Assembly (NCBI RefSeq): GCF_000247815.1
Contig: NW_004775932.1
Location: 62,001-126,000, forward strand
DNA from: Ficedula albicollis
Lineage: Eukaryota > Chordata > Aves > Passeriformes > Muscicapidae
Length of the DNA stretch: 64,000 bases
Reading direction: 5' to 3'
The first letter of the stretch is position 1. Every line of letters begins with the position of its first letter. Made by a program: the position numbers and the translations under genes. Below are positions 47,343 through 60,633 of this stretch, piece by piece. The notes under the pieces were generated by a model. That model worked only from the letters and a program-made list of their open reading frames with translations. It ran no database searches and was not told the DNA's origin.

Positions 47343-50300
47343 ACTTAGTCCAACTGAAATTGCTGCAAACTCCTTCTTGATCCGGTTCTACTGTCTCACA
47401 AAATTATTTTACATTTCAAAGCCTTCCATCAATACTAATGAGCATGGCAATACACTTAAGTATCTAGTACAGTAAGGCTCTGTCTCTCCCATTCTCCTCA
47501 AGCCTCTGTGAAAATGAGCTGCGTCCCACTTGCAATGCTTTTTAGGAGCAGCAGTATCTGCTGAAAAAAATAGCATTGTACACAGATGGACACCTTCCAT
47601 ACAAATCTGTTTAGCACAGTAAGCAATTACTACAGAAATATTTTCTTCAGATCATTAGATACTTAAAAATTGAAGTTATGTTTATATAAGCAGTGAAATT
47701 ATAGACAGAATTATGCAAACAAATCCATCATGGACCTTGAGCTCCTGTCAGGTTGCTAATGAAAGTAGAAAGCAGCAATCTTTCTTTATAAGGTTCTCTA
47801 ATGACCATGATAACAAACAATTTTTTTTAGTGCAGTACATTTCCTTTCCCCCATTTTTTCCCCACTAAGTATCAGTTTATAGTGACAAATGCTTTCAGAA
47901 GACAAAGAGGATGAAAGAGCCTTGAAGTTAGCACTCGTCAATTATGCTGACACTGAAATGATTAAATTAAGCAAAAATCCAGGATTTCATTGTCCATTTG
48001 ACTCTGATTTGTACCTAAAAAAATATATGGCCTCTGTTAAGGTAAATTTTGTCTTCACTGAAAATTAGTTTCAGAGATCCATTAAAGAGACAATTACCTC
48101 TTGTACTTTACTGTAAATTGTAAATGTTTATGATACTGTTCTCCATCAGGAACCTTTCCTTCAAGATAAACACTTGCTGTTTACAGAAGATCCATGAATA
48201 CTGATTAAGAAAGGATTGTACATCCAGACTGTTCAGATATATACCTTCCTCACATAAGGGCTTTCTTTGCCTACTGTATGCAAAAGAATATATTGCTTTT
48301 AGGAGAAAAAAAATAAATTTCCTATGCTCTCTGAGTCTTCTCATGATACCTGGACCCTGAAACAGGTTATAAGGGCATTGTTTGTTTATTCTTAAATGTA
48401 TGAGAAATTCTAAAATCATTACATTAATTTCCAGAATTACAGAACAACAAATTATGTGAAATAGCATCTTGTCTGGAAATATTATAGTGCAAACTTTTGG
48501 CAGGGAAACTTACTGTCAAAGTAACTATAGATCTTAGCTTTAATCTCCTCAAAAGATTATTTTCACTGCTGATGCAAAACACACTCCACAGACTTTTACC
48601 TTGCATCTGCGTGATAAATCAAGATAACAGCCTCTCAGAACTAAGCCCAAGCAAGAAGATAAATATTGCTTTATCCATAAAATTTCTGTTGCACTCTGAA
48701 ATTATCTAGAACATGAGGCAAACATACAACAACGAACCAGAGAAGGAAAAAAATAATGTAATTTGTTGCAGCTTGTTCATTTGTGAACAGCAATAAGAAC
48801 AGTTGCATATCTGAGCATAATACTCATATATTTATCCAGCTCATACTTATGAAGCACTTCAGAGATGAAAAATCCTCTAAGTGCTCAGCATTTGCTAAAA
48901 TAGAAGAAAACAGAACACAGATATAAAATAACACATTGCTGACTTCTTCTATCATGAGAAAATAATTACTGATTTATCATCAATACATCTCTATTTTTCT
49001 ACTCAGAAAGTAACTAGGATCGGTCTATCAAAATAGAGATAATTACTAAAGAATGAAATACTGATGATGCCAGACATGCAATTTGCTGAGTACTGCTAGA
49101 TGCAAATATAGAAATAATATTTTCTTCCACATGCTTACAAAAATGGGCACTTTACAGTATCACCTATTACAGAGCACAGAAATGGATAACAGCAACATAC
49201 CCAAATGATTTTAAAAATGAGCATACTGTTTTTGAGAATACCTGCCTGAACACACCTTAAGAATCCAGCTGTGACCTCCTATGTGTGCCATAGTGTGACA
49301 GACACCAGTTCAATCCTGGCCCCACCCAATGGCAACACTTTGAAAAACTTTGCACTGAGGAGCTCTGAACACGAAAATGGTGCAGAAAAAGTGTAATAAA
49401 GAAGAGAAACAACGGCATGAGTGAAACAAAAGTATTTCTGTTTACAATTATACCACATTTTGGCTTGAACAGAAATGAACATAATTCAAATGGCAGATGT
49501 TTGTACAAATATCTTCATGGAGGACACTGTACAAGGCTTCTGCCAGAAATGGGTCACTTAGGTTCTCACATAAGCCAGCACTTAGGCAGGCAAATAAAAA
49601 TAAGAAAGGTAAATAAGCACACAAATTGTTTTCAGCCTTCTCTCAAAATGATTTATAGATCCCAGAGCTCTAATCTAATTTTAGGTGAGCTCATCCTTTT
49701 TTCTGCCCTGGAGCCATTTTAACTCAACATTGCTCTCTTTCCAGAGCCATGAGAGAGTACAGGCTCCCTCAGCCACCACAAATACTGCGCAGACATTTTA
49801 CTTAAGCTGTTTGCTGTAAAAGTCATTGATACTGCTTCATCTTGAAGAGACCTTTTCTATCAAAAACAAATTTCTAATATTAAATCAAACTTTGACCTCT
49901 GCCTCCCAAAGTAGGGGAAGTAAGATCTGAACTCCTTGTTGTTGGTTTGAAAGCTTCCAAAAGCTCCTCCAGGCAGGCAACCTTTCAATTTTAATATAAT
50001 ATTTCATGAGCTGCCAGGCTGAGGTTGCCTCCTTGCTCACCCTGCTGTAGGAGTCAGCTGGCAGGTCCAGGCAGGCAGCTGGGCTCTCATGGGCCTCCCT
50101 GCACCGCAGCTGTCCGCTCTCCAAAGCAGCAGCAAGTGATGTGAGGTCTTTGGGGAAACCATTTCAGAAATCATCTTTTCATCTGCCTCCTTCCCATCTG
50201 TTTCCACCTGCAGTATTCCCATACTACACTCTGTTTCACCAACACTATTTTCTGTCATATCTTCTTGTTCCGGCCCCTTGTTATCCCTGGCTCCTCGTGT

Positions 50301-51510
50301 GCTGATCTGAAGCTAAGTCTGTGTGGGAAGGAAAATGGAAGTCTGAAACACTTGCTTGTGGATTGCTATTTTCTGGTCATACACAGCTATTTGTTTCCCA
50401 AATACCAAGAGATTTACAATCTGGAAGATTCTTACACCACCTCTAAGACAAGATCCATAGAGAACTGCAATCTGCTTCCTGTCACACTTCCCACACACGA
50501 GGACCGTGACTAGGTGAAAGGATGTTTCCGAGGCCAAAGGGATGAACCAGATTGCAAAATTGTTCTCAGACGTATCTCAATATCTGAAAACAGCTAAACA
50601 CTTAAAATCATCGCCACAGCAGGAGTCTAAACTGTAGACAAAATGTTTTCATTTTTAAACAAGAGATAAAAATAATGCCTCCAACTGAGCAGGCAACTGA
50701 AAGAGTGAATTGCAGGGAAAGACTGATGTGTTAGAGATTTTACACAAACTCCTTGACTCATGTTTTTCAATTGTGTAAGGAAAATGATGCAGTAAACACT
50801 GAAACAAAATTAGCATTTGCATCTCTGCATTCTGTGTGAGTCTTCACTCACACAGAACAGCTCCTGTATTACAATATATCTTTAAAACTATCTTTCACAC
50901 AGCTGGATCTTCTCCAGAACATCACTCATACTTCAGACCATCCCTTATGCATATGACTTAGCATAACTAACCTCCAATAGCTATAGATGCAGCATTAAAC
51001 TGATAAATATGGTTTTATAACAACACAGTAGATCTAGATAATGTCATCTAAGTTGATTTGCATTTTGTTTCAAGGATCCACTATACAGAGATAATAAATA
51101 TGGTACCAGAATGTCCAGCAGGAGAAGCCAGAAGAGACAGATGACCTTTGTGCAATAGTTCACCCTTTTCTCTTTCAGAAATGTATAATATGAAGCTGTG
51201 AAAGCAGATACAGTGAGTCTCTGCTGACACTGACCAAAATGTCACAATTTTATTAGAACACAGAACAGCATAAAGCAAAAAAAATAATGAATTGCTTAGT
51301 TATAGCTGTGTTTGCTGTGTCTGTCTCACAGACATTACAGAAATAGGTTGACAAGCTGGATGACCCTGTAAGTCTTGTTCACATCTCCTGTTTGGGCTTT
51401 TGACTCGCAACTTAAATGACTTTCATATCACAGCTTTTGCGAGGAAACTGCTTTGTCGTTCTAAAGAGCTTCTGCCAAACTGAGATTGAATGATGAATGC
51501 TTTGTTCTAC

Positions 51511-51585
51511 CTGGCACGTCTGGAGGAACAAAACCCATCCCTCCACCTCCTCCCCCTATGCCTGGAGTTACAGTTTGAGATAACT
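51511..51585 (-). CDS. ARPP21: Candidate in-frame cassette exon of ARPP21
   Basis: On the minus strand this 75-nt segment lies between a TCATAG acceptor and a CCAG|GTAGAA donor. Its phase (1 in, 1 out) is the same as that of the flanking exons. Inclusion would add 25 residues: ELSQTVTPGI, six glycines, then MGFVPPDVP, giving ...QQA-ELSQ...DVP-GYQPV. A polypyrimidine stretch and a CTGAC branch-point-like motif lie upstream. A second AG (TTTCTTTAG, exon start 51604) would give a 94-nt, frame-shifting exon, so the proximal acceptor is favoured. The exon is inferred from splice sites, phase and plausible Pro/Gly-rich coding. I cannot confirm that it is annotated in ARPP21 isoforms of other species. 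Confidence 0.62.
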
Positions 51586-51771
51586 CTATGAGGGAAGGTG
51601 CGCACTAAAGAAACAGTCAGGAAATAAATAAAAAAAATCTCAAACACCAGAATCGTTTATTGCCTTGAAATGCAATGACTCCTTTACAACCACAGTTCCT
51701 GCTCTCTCCCAACACACATCAGCCCAGCCGTCCCTCTGTCCGTCTTACTCTAGTGTCATCTGGAGTGGCAC

Positions 51772-51855
51772 GACACAGCAGGAAAAGAGACCGGTTCACT
51801 GTGAGACCTGCTACTCACTCTCTTACAGTGTAACGGCCCCCCTTCCAGCCGCACA
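51772..51855 (-). ncRNA. MIR128-2: pre-miR-128-2 microRNA hairpin
   Basis: The minus strand carries an 84-nt hairpin in the ARPP21 intron, on the host-gene strand. Mature miR-128-3p is at 51784-51804: all 21 nt match the known sequence, with seed CACAGTG. The loop reads AGAGTGAGTAGCAGGTC, as in vertebrate miR-128-2. The 5p arm at 51819-51841 (GGGGGCCG, then TTACACTGTAAGAGA) differs from the human 5p strand at two positions as I recall it. The basal stem pairs TGTGC near 51855 with the GTGTC end near 51772, with mismatches between. miR-128 is a brain-enriched repressor of neuronal excitability and growth genes. It is expected to be processed from the ARPP21 pre-mRNA, though mammals may also use an internal promoter. 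Confidence 0.97.
51784..51804 (-). ncRNA. MIR128-2: mature miR-128-3p
   Basis: The reverse complement of these bases is the 21-nt guide strand of miR-128 with no mismatch. It lies on the 3' arm of the hairpin. The conserved seed is positions 2-8. Confidence 0.97.
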
Positions 51856-52355
51856 GCGCTGTGGGGAGCTGGTCCTGATGGCCACCAACCACACAAAGCC
51901 TTGCTGATCCTCTGGCCCAGGAACAGCACAAGGTGGTGAAGCACAACTAGCCCCTTCTGCATCACTGCAGACCTGTCTACCACATAGGGTGAAACAAAGA
52001 CCTGAGGAGTTTCCATGACAGACGACAACCACAATGATTGGCTTGAACATGCAGCATGACTGCTCACACCAGCTCCCTCTCAGCGCCCTCTGTGCCCAGC
52101 CATTTGGAGCATGGACACTGAGGACACATCAGCACCGCCTGCAGGACAGCAGGGATGGGGGATGCAACCTCTGCTCTTCCATTGCTTGGGATGTCCAAGC
52201 AAGAGGTTTCTCAATTTGTAATTTTCACTGTATTTTCAAACAGAACAGCAAACAGCTTTTTCCTCTTTTTTCCTGTTCAGTTAGAGCACAACCAATAGGT
52301 TTCACCTGCAAAGGCACTGTGAGCAGCTGAAGAAATGAGTACCAGATGTACATAC

Positions 52356-52482
52356 CTGCTTGCTGGGCAGTCTGGGGGATCTGTTGACTCCGCTGTGCAT
52401 TGTACTGGACTGAGGCAATGGGTCTGTACTGCTGAGTTGTTGAGGTAGGGTACTGACCAGATGGGTAATAATACACTGGCAT
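52356..52482 (-). CDS. ARPP21: ARPP21 internal coding exon (MPVYYYPSGQ...)
   Basis: This 127-nt exon encodes MPVYYYPSGQYPTSTTQQYR, then PIASVQYNAQRSQQIPQTAQ, then QA plus the first base of a Gly codon. It closely matches the Tyr/Gln-rich segment that follows the PPPAQ motif in ARPP21. The acceptor is CTTGGCAG before 52482 and the donor is GCAG|GTATGTAC after 52356. It starts in phase 0 and ends in phase 1. Its 3' donor opens the intron that carries miR-128-2, about 500 bp downstream. Confidence 0.94.
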
Positions 52483-55400
52483 CTGCCAAGAAAGAGAACA
52501 GTAAACTCTAGAGATCAAAGATTTATAAAATAGAACAAAACAGGGAGGGGGAGCAAGAGTTCAAATCAAGCATATTAAGCAAGCATCTTGGCAATCAAGA
52601 GAAGAGGTTTGCCTCTTGCCTCTTCAAGAATTGCTGCTTGCTTTCAGCTGTGCTGGGAAAAGGGCTATCAGTGCCCACATTTATTTTCAGATACTTTAGG
52701 AAATAGGAAAAAAAAATTGAAAGAGAAAAAAACCAGAGGATTCATAAAAAGCTACATGCATATACCAAACAAAAAAAACCATCAGAGTAACTTTTTATCT
52801 TTATAACAGAAAAATATCAAAAAAATGCAGAAAAATGAATGCAAACAATGCTGTCCATATCAAAATAACTCATACAGACAGCTTGTTGAACCATTAAAAG
52901 AACTCTGTAGAAAACGGTCCAGTCAAAGCAAGGAATGGCCTGGAGTACAAATATGTAGAAACAAGGGGGAGAGCAAGATGGAGTGTATGAACCCTTAACA
53001 ATTGTAAGGTAACTATCAGATTGATGCTTCTGTTTAACAGGTACATCCCTCCTTACATGAACATTTCCCTCTAAAGCCTTTTTTGCTCATGGTGTAAAAA
53101 CAATTACAGTTCAAAAAATAATCATAGCTGTTTTGTTGCAGGAGCTGAGGGCAGGCATTAAGTCAGCAAGTTCTGCTAGATGTTCTATTATTATTTTCAT
53201 TACAAAGAAACATGTACTATATCTCCTTATCACACAGGTGAACATGAACGTTTGAGGGTGACTGGAGTAAAAGATTTTTCCTATACAGGCCACACCACTG
53301 TTACTGAGACATTTGAGCTAAACAGTTGTAAATTGACCCTTCACAAGTTCAAAGCACTCAAAATTTTTCATTTTCAGCTGTCAGGGATACCGTAGGCATC
53401 TGACAGAGTTTGGCAATGTATGGTATGAACAGACTGCAGAGACACACAGGACTGGGAGAACATTGCTTCTCTCACAACTTCTGCCACAGCTGTCAGCACT
53501 TCTTAATAAATCATACAATTTTTTCCTCACTTTGTGCATAGCATTTATCCTACACAGACATATGCACAGAGTCAGATCAAGTGCTTTTTTTTTAAAAGCA
53601 AATCGAGAACTATTTTTGCCAGTTTTATTTGCACGGAAGAAATATTCCTAATACAGATCATTCAACTTGATCATCCATAAAGTTAGCAGAATAAAGGTAA
53701 CTACTGGTAGGATATCATAAGAGAGATCAGAAATTTTCCTTGGAAAATTTCCAATCTCAGATGAGGAAAAAAAATGGCATAGACACAAAAGACCAGGCAA
53801 GACTAGGTCTGGATTGCAACTCAAGCAAGTAGAAGCCTACTGAATGGGTAACTGTGGTGGGAGAAGGATTAAGGATTAACCAAGCTGGACTGGGTGGTGT
53901 TGGTGAAGTTAACCTCGCAGATAACTGACAGTCAACAGCATCTGTCAATCAAGAGGCTGAACACTCATTCATTCTTCAAGCTCTATTAATTTTCTTTTCA
54001 AACAATTGATTTTTCCCCCTCTCTCTGCTTATATCAACCTGATTCAAACAAGTATGAGAAAAACTCATAGAAAAACTCAAGGTTTTGACTGGAAAATGCT
54101 GTAAACTACCCTCCCTCCAGACAATACCAAGTGACACATAATGGCTACTGCCTTCCCTCAAGCCATTTGTTTTGTTAGTGACTAATGTAACAAAAACAAA
54201 ATGCCTTTGTAGAATGGACACCACCATTATGAATTTGTTTCTCTGCAAAGAAAAGCCACAAGGAATAGGAAAGTGGTCCTACACATTTAAGGCACAAGAT
54301 CATTCTTTAAGCAGTATAAACTGTGGATCAGGAAAGTTTATTGTGATAAACTCATGTCATGAACAGCTGATTGTTCTCAGCAACACTCAACAGGAGACTT
54401 GAAAGAAATGAGGAGACCCACTCCAAGTCAAGTCAATGCAAATAGTTGATCCAGCCTTGGGTCAGGGGAACAGAACAGATGTTCTTTTAAATATTCTTTA
54501 TTTTCTACTAACATATTCTACAAACTAAAGAGCATTAAACCCCTGTGGAAATACTCTCACTTATCTTGCCAGCAGCTTAATCTCAGTTAAAGGATTTATT
54601 TGATCTACCCTCAACTTCCTAATTTTCCAGTGTAGACAAGCCCCTAGATAATTAAAAATACATGAGCATTTGATAATTATGAGAATTATCTTTTGGGAAA
54701 TTATTCTGTAGGTATTAACCTTGAAACATCACTTGCAGAATCTAAGTTTTGAAGTCAGGTTTATAGTTGAAGATGCTGAGCATAAATATATAAACTGAAG
54801 CATAGACTTCCTTATTTTTACCACACACATGAAACCTCAGTGTTCATCACATGGTTGTCTCCCTTGCTCTCATTTCCTCAATTCATTGGAGTACATTTGT
54901 TATGCAACCCACTGAAAAGTTTATGAGAGTGCAGTCTATCAGCATGAAAAAAAAATGTTTGTAGTAGAAGGGTAAAAAAAAAATTCACTTATAAAGATTA
55001 ATGGAACAATTAGACAGTCGTCATGCACACATGACATGAAAACAAGAGGTTTGGCTTTTGGTAGGTTTTGTGGTTTGATTTTGTGTGTGTGTTTTGTTGT
55101 TATTTTTCGTTTTGTTTGTTCATTTTTTGTTTGGTGGGGGGGTCAGGTTTAGTTCATTTTAAAGCTCACACATTAAAAGAAGGGCTTGGTGTAAAATGTA
55201 GACATGGTCTAAAATAGATCTTACATGCTTGAGGGGCTCGGAGAACATCTCTGTGTCAGTAGTTGAAATGTTATTTTTCCCTTCTGATTCTACTTTGGTG
55301 AACAGTGGAATTAGAGGGATCAGAGATAATGAGATAATAGTCTACTCTGATCCTCTTGAATTTTTTAGTTTCTCATCACGTCAGCGTTACTAAAACGTTT

Positions 55401-55799
55401 ACTTATGTGCTCTTCAACAAAAAGTCTTACATTTCTGTAGCAGTCAACCAACATGCCAAATTACACTTGAGTTGCATTCCCATGTGAAATGAACAGTCCT
55501 ACCTTCAACCTTTTGCTTGTAAAACATTTTATTTACAGAACCAGAAGGTTTCCATGGCACTAACAAGCATGCCAATGAAGCTATACAATTACCTGAAAAA
55601 CAAAATAAATATACCAAAAAATGCGCTTCTAAGACCACCCTCTTTAGTCTAAAAGCACAGTTTTTTGATCTTAATCCTTGATGCTATGAAAAATAATTTT
55701 TTGTATTATTTTTAACAATGACCTTGTTTTTAGGCTGACCATTCCACTGCATTCTATTTTTTTCTCCTATACAACCCTTTAACTTAAATTGTAACAGGA

Positions 55800-55935
55800 C
55801 TGGGCATATCATGTCAGAGACACTCATGAAATGCAAGAGTCAGACATTACTTTTTCCTCTTTCTAATCTGGGCATATCATGTCAGAGTCACTCATGAAAT
55901 GGAAGAGTCAGACATTACTTTTTCCTCTTTCTAAC
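55800..55935. repeat. 68-bp tandem duplication
   Basis: CTGGGCATATCATGTCAGAG... repeats with offset 68 and a few substitutions. Confidence 0.9.
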
Positions 55936-58024
55936 GTGCTCTGTCCCTAGATGACATGCAGAGACTGACTGCAGCATGGACTTTCTGCTTTGTTCTGTCC
56001 ACATACAGTCTGGAACCCATTATTAGGCTAGGTGTCTCTCTGGGTCCTCTCCAGCATGAAATTCACTGGTACATTGTTCATTCCCTCATGGCAGGATCAG
56101 GAGTCTACACATACTTCAGGATGATTTTACTTTATAAACTGCCTCCCTACTTGATTCAGCCATTTGACTGGTACTCTACCTTGTCTTAACACTTCTGATA
56201 TCCAGAAAGGTTTAGACTAGCACCTTCATCCAGATGCTGACAGCATTGGTAATGCAACTGATACAGGCACATAAATGAGAGTGAAGAAGACAAGAGAAAC
56301 CCCAGTGATACATGGACACATGAATGTGCCATTTCTTCCCAATATCTAACTGACATGGATCAGTCATTCTTCAAGGTCTTTTCCTCCCTGCCCCCTCCAT
56401 AATTACAGTAGCAGGTAACAAAAATTAATGCCTTGTAAGATGTCCTCCAATATAATATTCAAAGACCATCAAGAAGAGCCCAGCCCATTTGCAATGACTC
56501 CCCAACCTTCTTCATAACAAGTTTTCTAGAGGAGATATGCTATGAGTAAAAATTTTGTTTTAGGGTCATTACAGGCTCTAAAGGAAAGTGCTTCTGCAGA
56601 GATAGATGATTAAAGATGACACAAAATTAATGATGACACTAAGTTAATTCAGGTGAAAAATCCCTCAACATGTTGATTATATCTCCAGGCCTCTCCAAGA
56701 ATTCATGCTATCTCACTTTTGGATATAATTGTGCCAGTATACCTTCCGGAAGAATGAGTCAGAGGTGAAAATAAATTTTAAGGGAGGATATCCTTTCCCA
56801 TTGGCATAATAATTTTTTCCACTTCTTCATTTGCAGAGGCAAAGATAGCACCATTGATAAAGTGATGGTGGAAAGTTTTTTCCACTACAAAGAAGAACAT
56901 AGACCTCTGTTAAAATGTTTGGTCCATAAGTATTTGGTCCAGAAAAACTATCAGAAAGAGAAGAAAATTGAAAATAAAGGAAGCAAAGATATATATGTTT
57001 GATATTCGTGATAGAAAGCAAACAGGTATTTGCTGCTAAAAATCACTTTCAGAAAACCCGAGGTAACATTTAAAATATGGGTTGGTTTTTCTGTTTTTGT
57101 TTTCTTTTTTCTAATTGGCTGAACAAAGAGAAATCCTCATTTTCAGTTTATTAAATGATGTTGTCAAGCTGGGGAATACCTGTGATGAAAGAAGAAGCAA
57201 AAAGAAACCCAAAGGTTTCTTTCACCACTTCTTAGGCATTTCACTTCAAACTCAGTCTGCTTCTGCCTTAATAGAGACTGGGAGAAAGAATCTTGGAGGG
57301 CAGCTGTAGAGCCACATTTAACTGAACTTTAATAGAAAATATAGTAATTTAAATGCAGTACCATTGGGTGTGTAGGTTCGAAACACTTCTTTCTCTTTCT
57401 TTCAGCTCCCAAAGGAAATGACCATACTCACAGGATCTCCACCTAAGTTTTCACTGCTATTTTCGAACTGCATACAGGATATCACATCACCCTTATCAGC
57501 AGTGCATTTACATGAACTAATTAGCCATTAAAGTCATACCTCTTTTATACTGGTATAAATTCAACAGCAACATTCCAGATACAAAAGTGCTTTTAAATTG
57601 ATTGCATTGCATTGATTAATGCATCACATAATGTTTTGCTTCCATTGCCATCGTTATTGCTTTCTTTTTTTCCCAGAGCCTGCCTCAGACCACCTGCTAC
57701 AGTGTCTGAGAGCAGCCTTACTATTGCATCTAAGCCCCAAAAAGCAACAATAGCTGACTCAGACTGACAATAGCCACTACCACAGTGAAGCTGTGCCACG
57801 AGCAGGACAAGGATTTGGATTCCATCTGCCGTGTACAGAAAGCTAAGTTCTCAGGGCAGAAGAACTACTATTTCCCAAGGACTCACTCTTATCTCTTTAT
57901 AGGAGGGATCCCCTATTTGCCATACATGTGCTGCATGTAGTATCCAAACCACTTTCTAGGAATGAAGTGAATGAATTAAAACTTGAAATGTGAATCAGAA
58001 GCTTCCATTTGTGCATGCAGATGC

Positions 58025-58453
58025 AGAGAGTTGTTACCCTCTCTCCCTTCTGGCAGACCAAGGCCACTATGCTTTCAAGGGATATTATAGACACTAAATT
58101 CTGCCTTGTCCTCTTCCAGGTATCTGACAAGGATTTTTTGTAACAGCAACAAGCTGGAGATGGGTGTTACCTGCACAACCAGAGGAAGCTAACATCACTG
58201 AATGGAGAGTTGTTGCCCTCTCTCCCTTCTGGCAGACCAAGGAAGGCCACTATGCTTTCAAGGGATATTATAGAAGAGAGTTGTTACCCTCTCTCCCTTC
58301 TGGCAGACCAAGGCCACTATGCTTTCAAGGGATATTATAGACACTAAATTCTGCCTTGTCCTCTTCCAGGTATCTGACAAGGATTTTTTGTAACAGCAAC
58401 AAGCTGGAGATGGGTGTTACCTGCACAGCCAGAGGAAGCTAACATCACTGAAT
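58025..58453. repeat. Full, partial, full direct repeat
   Basis: 58025-58203 and 58275-58453 are near identical (offset 250). A partial third copy with a GGAA insertion lies between them (58205-58274). Confidence 0.9.
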
Positions 58454-60369
58454 TTCTCACCTTTCTACACCTCCCCTCGAGGACAAACCATACCCCAGTG
58501 AAATAACTGATGCTGTTGCTAAGCAAAAAGATATTTTTCTGCTCTCGCTAACTTTCCACTTTGTTAAAATATAGCAGGGAAGCAGTTTGGGTATGGACAG
58601 AGACACAGCGACCATTAGACACACCGACCATTAGACACACCAGTACTGTACTGGTCCTACAGCAGCCTGTATGTGAAAAGGCACCTTCTCATCATTTGGC
58701 CTGTGAAGAAGTTAATCTGCCTCTCAATAGTATTAGTACAAGGATTAACTTGGAAAAGAACTTCACCAAGTAATGCTACACCATGCTGAGTGAAAATCCT
58801 GCACCCTGCTGCGCGCACACGGGTGAAATCCAACACTCCCACAGCAAGGTTCAGCCAGGGGCATGAGCAGTGGGCAAACCTGAGCAAAGCAGCCGATGGT
58901 GGGTCTAGCAGAGACTCCAGGACGAGCTAAACAGCTTGCCTCACCCGAGGGGGTGAGGAGGTGGTGCCCGGTCCCTGTCAGGACAGGCAGCACCATCCTG
59001 CAGCTCACTCAAGTCCCACAGCAAACCCTGGCTGGCAGAGCTGGAAAACATCAGTCAGTGTCTGCTGTGGTGGCAGCCTGTAAAATGGAGGTGCTGACAT
59101 TTACCTGGTTCACTAGAAGTGTCGTGAGGTTGGATTAAATGATGCTGGAAAAAACTGAGGGCACCTGAGAACTGTACCTGAGGACTAAAGCCTGGACAGC
59201 CTCTACTTAGGAGGCACAATTAGATGGGAAGATGGATTCATCTGGGAATTTTGTTCTTTAGGTAATTTTTTTCTCCCAAATTTTAAAAAACACCAAACCT
59301 GCTACATTTGGCAAACTGTGAAATATTTTTCTAGCAATATTCTCAATTTTTTTGTAAAAGAAATCACATTATATTGAACTTCAGCTTCTTCACACTTATT
59401 TTTGGCAAGCGCTCTTTCAGAGAAAATAGCTGCATATTTTTTAACCACAGAAATTATGGATTGCACAGTCCTCTATGAGATGTCAGCATTGAGTAGTCCT
59501 CAGATTTCTTTTATTGCTAATTAGTGATCTAATTAACTAGATCCTTAGCCCACTTACAACACTGTAACAGTAAAAAATCCTTCATTCCTATGTCAATACC
59601 AAATTCCTTTAATAAACACATATGGAGATTTTCAGTGAGAAGCAGTAAGCAAAAACCAACGAACTGAACAACCACTTCCAACAGGGTTTACAATAGTCAC
59701 ATTTAAAAAAAGGTGAAGTTTTGTACTTTCTAAAATATTTTTCTTCCAAAGGATAAAATGAAAACAAGAGAAATACTATATATACCATTTAAAGTAGAAT
59801 TTAAATGAAGTTATTTATAATTGGATAAAGAAATTTGTCTTTTATTGTGTATGCCTTGAAAATTGGCCAGAAAGTCATCTGTGCATTTTACTTCTTGACA
59901 GTAATCACTTTCAATATTCTGTAAATGTACCCAGGAGACAAGCAGAGATGTTTGGTAATGAACAGTAAAACATAACCAGTCTCCAGGAAGACAGTTAAAA
60001 TTACTGATCTGTGACACCTCACATGTTCAAGTCAATTAAATATGATTAACAACTACCTGGGCTGATGTGCATTTTGCTCTTTTGGTACATGCACGGGGAA
60101 AAAGGAGCGTGGGCATTTACTCACCCTCCTCCTTCATATTCATGTGCAGATGCATCATGGAGTACAAACATATGTTCGGAAAATGTTTTGAGGAGAGGGA
60201 AGGAAATGATGAAACCCAGGAAATGACAGAGGCTTTGGAAGTATCCTGCTGCCTAAAGATCTGCTAAACTTTTACCAGGGGGGAAAAAGAAAAAATATCT
60301 GGAATTTATTTTCCCTTGCTGATGTTATAAAGGGCATCGTGCCAAAGTGGCAGGGAAGGTTTTGCCTAC

Positions 60370-60633
60370 CTGAGCAGGTGGTGGTGGCTGTTGCACGAAA
60401 CCCTGGGGCGGTGGTGGTGGCTGCAGTACCTGCTGGGACACTGGTGGTCCTGAACCCGTGAAGCCTCCTGGGGGAAGCTGCTGGCTTGGGGATGCCATGA
60501 TGTAACCTGTCTGCTGGGCAGGCTGCTGCAGGATCGGTGAGGGGTACATGGGGCCAGAAGGCGACTCGGGGTTATCTCCTGATGATTGACGACTTAAGCT
60601 CATCTGGTTAAACTGTGCTGTCATGTCATCTCG
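60370..60633 (-). CDS. ARPP21: ARPP21 internal coding exon (RDDMTAQFNQMSLSRQSSG...)
   Basis: This 264-nt exon of 88 codons, phase 0 at both ends, encodes RDDMTAQFNQMSLSRQSSGD, then NPESPSGPMYPSPILQQPAQ, and later SGPPVSQQVLQPPPPPQGF, ending QQPPPPAQ. It is a Ser/Pro/Gln-rich disordered region; the order of motifs (SLSRQSSG, QQLPPGGF, SGPPVSQQVLQ, QGFVQQPPP) is that of ARPP21. The acceptor is GTCCCACAG before 60633 and the donor is CTCAG|GTAGGC after 60370. The SLSRQSSG motif contains an RQSS basophilic-kinase-like site; that it is used is only inference. The exons with the R3H and SUZ domains are not in this window. Confidence 0.94.

Larger units (their letters stand above)
51586..52355 (-). 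other. ARPP21: ARPP21 intron hosting miR-128-2
   Basis: A 770-bp interval from the donor GTATGTAC (52355) to the TCATAG acceptor of the candidate cassette exon. The pre-miR-128-2 hairpin sits in its downstream part, 186 bp before the cassette exon. It is more GC-rich than the neighbouring introns. If the cassette exon is skipped, this is simply the first part of a 38-kb intron. Confidence 0.75.
52483..60369 (-). other. ARPP21: ARPP21 intron between the RDDMTAQ and MPVYYYP exons
   Basis: A 7.9-kb AT-rich intron with a GTAGGC donor and CTTGGCAG acceptor. It holds a 68-bp tandem duplication (55800-55935), a three-part direct repeat (58025-58453) and a doubled CGACCATTAGACACAC near 58607-58639. 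No gene, RNA or clear transposon was recognised. Confidence 0.8.
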
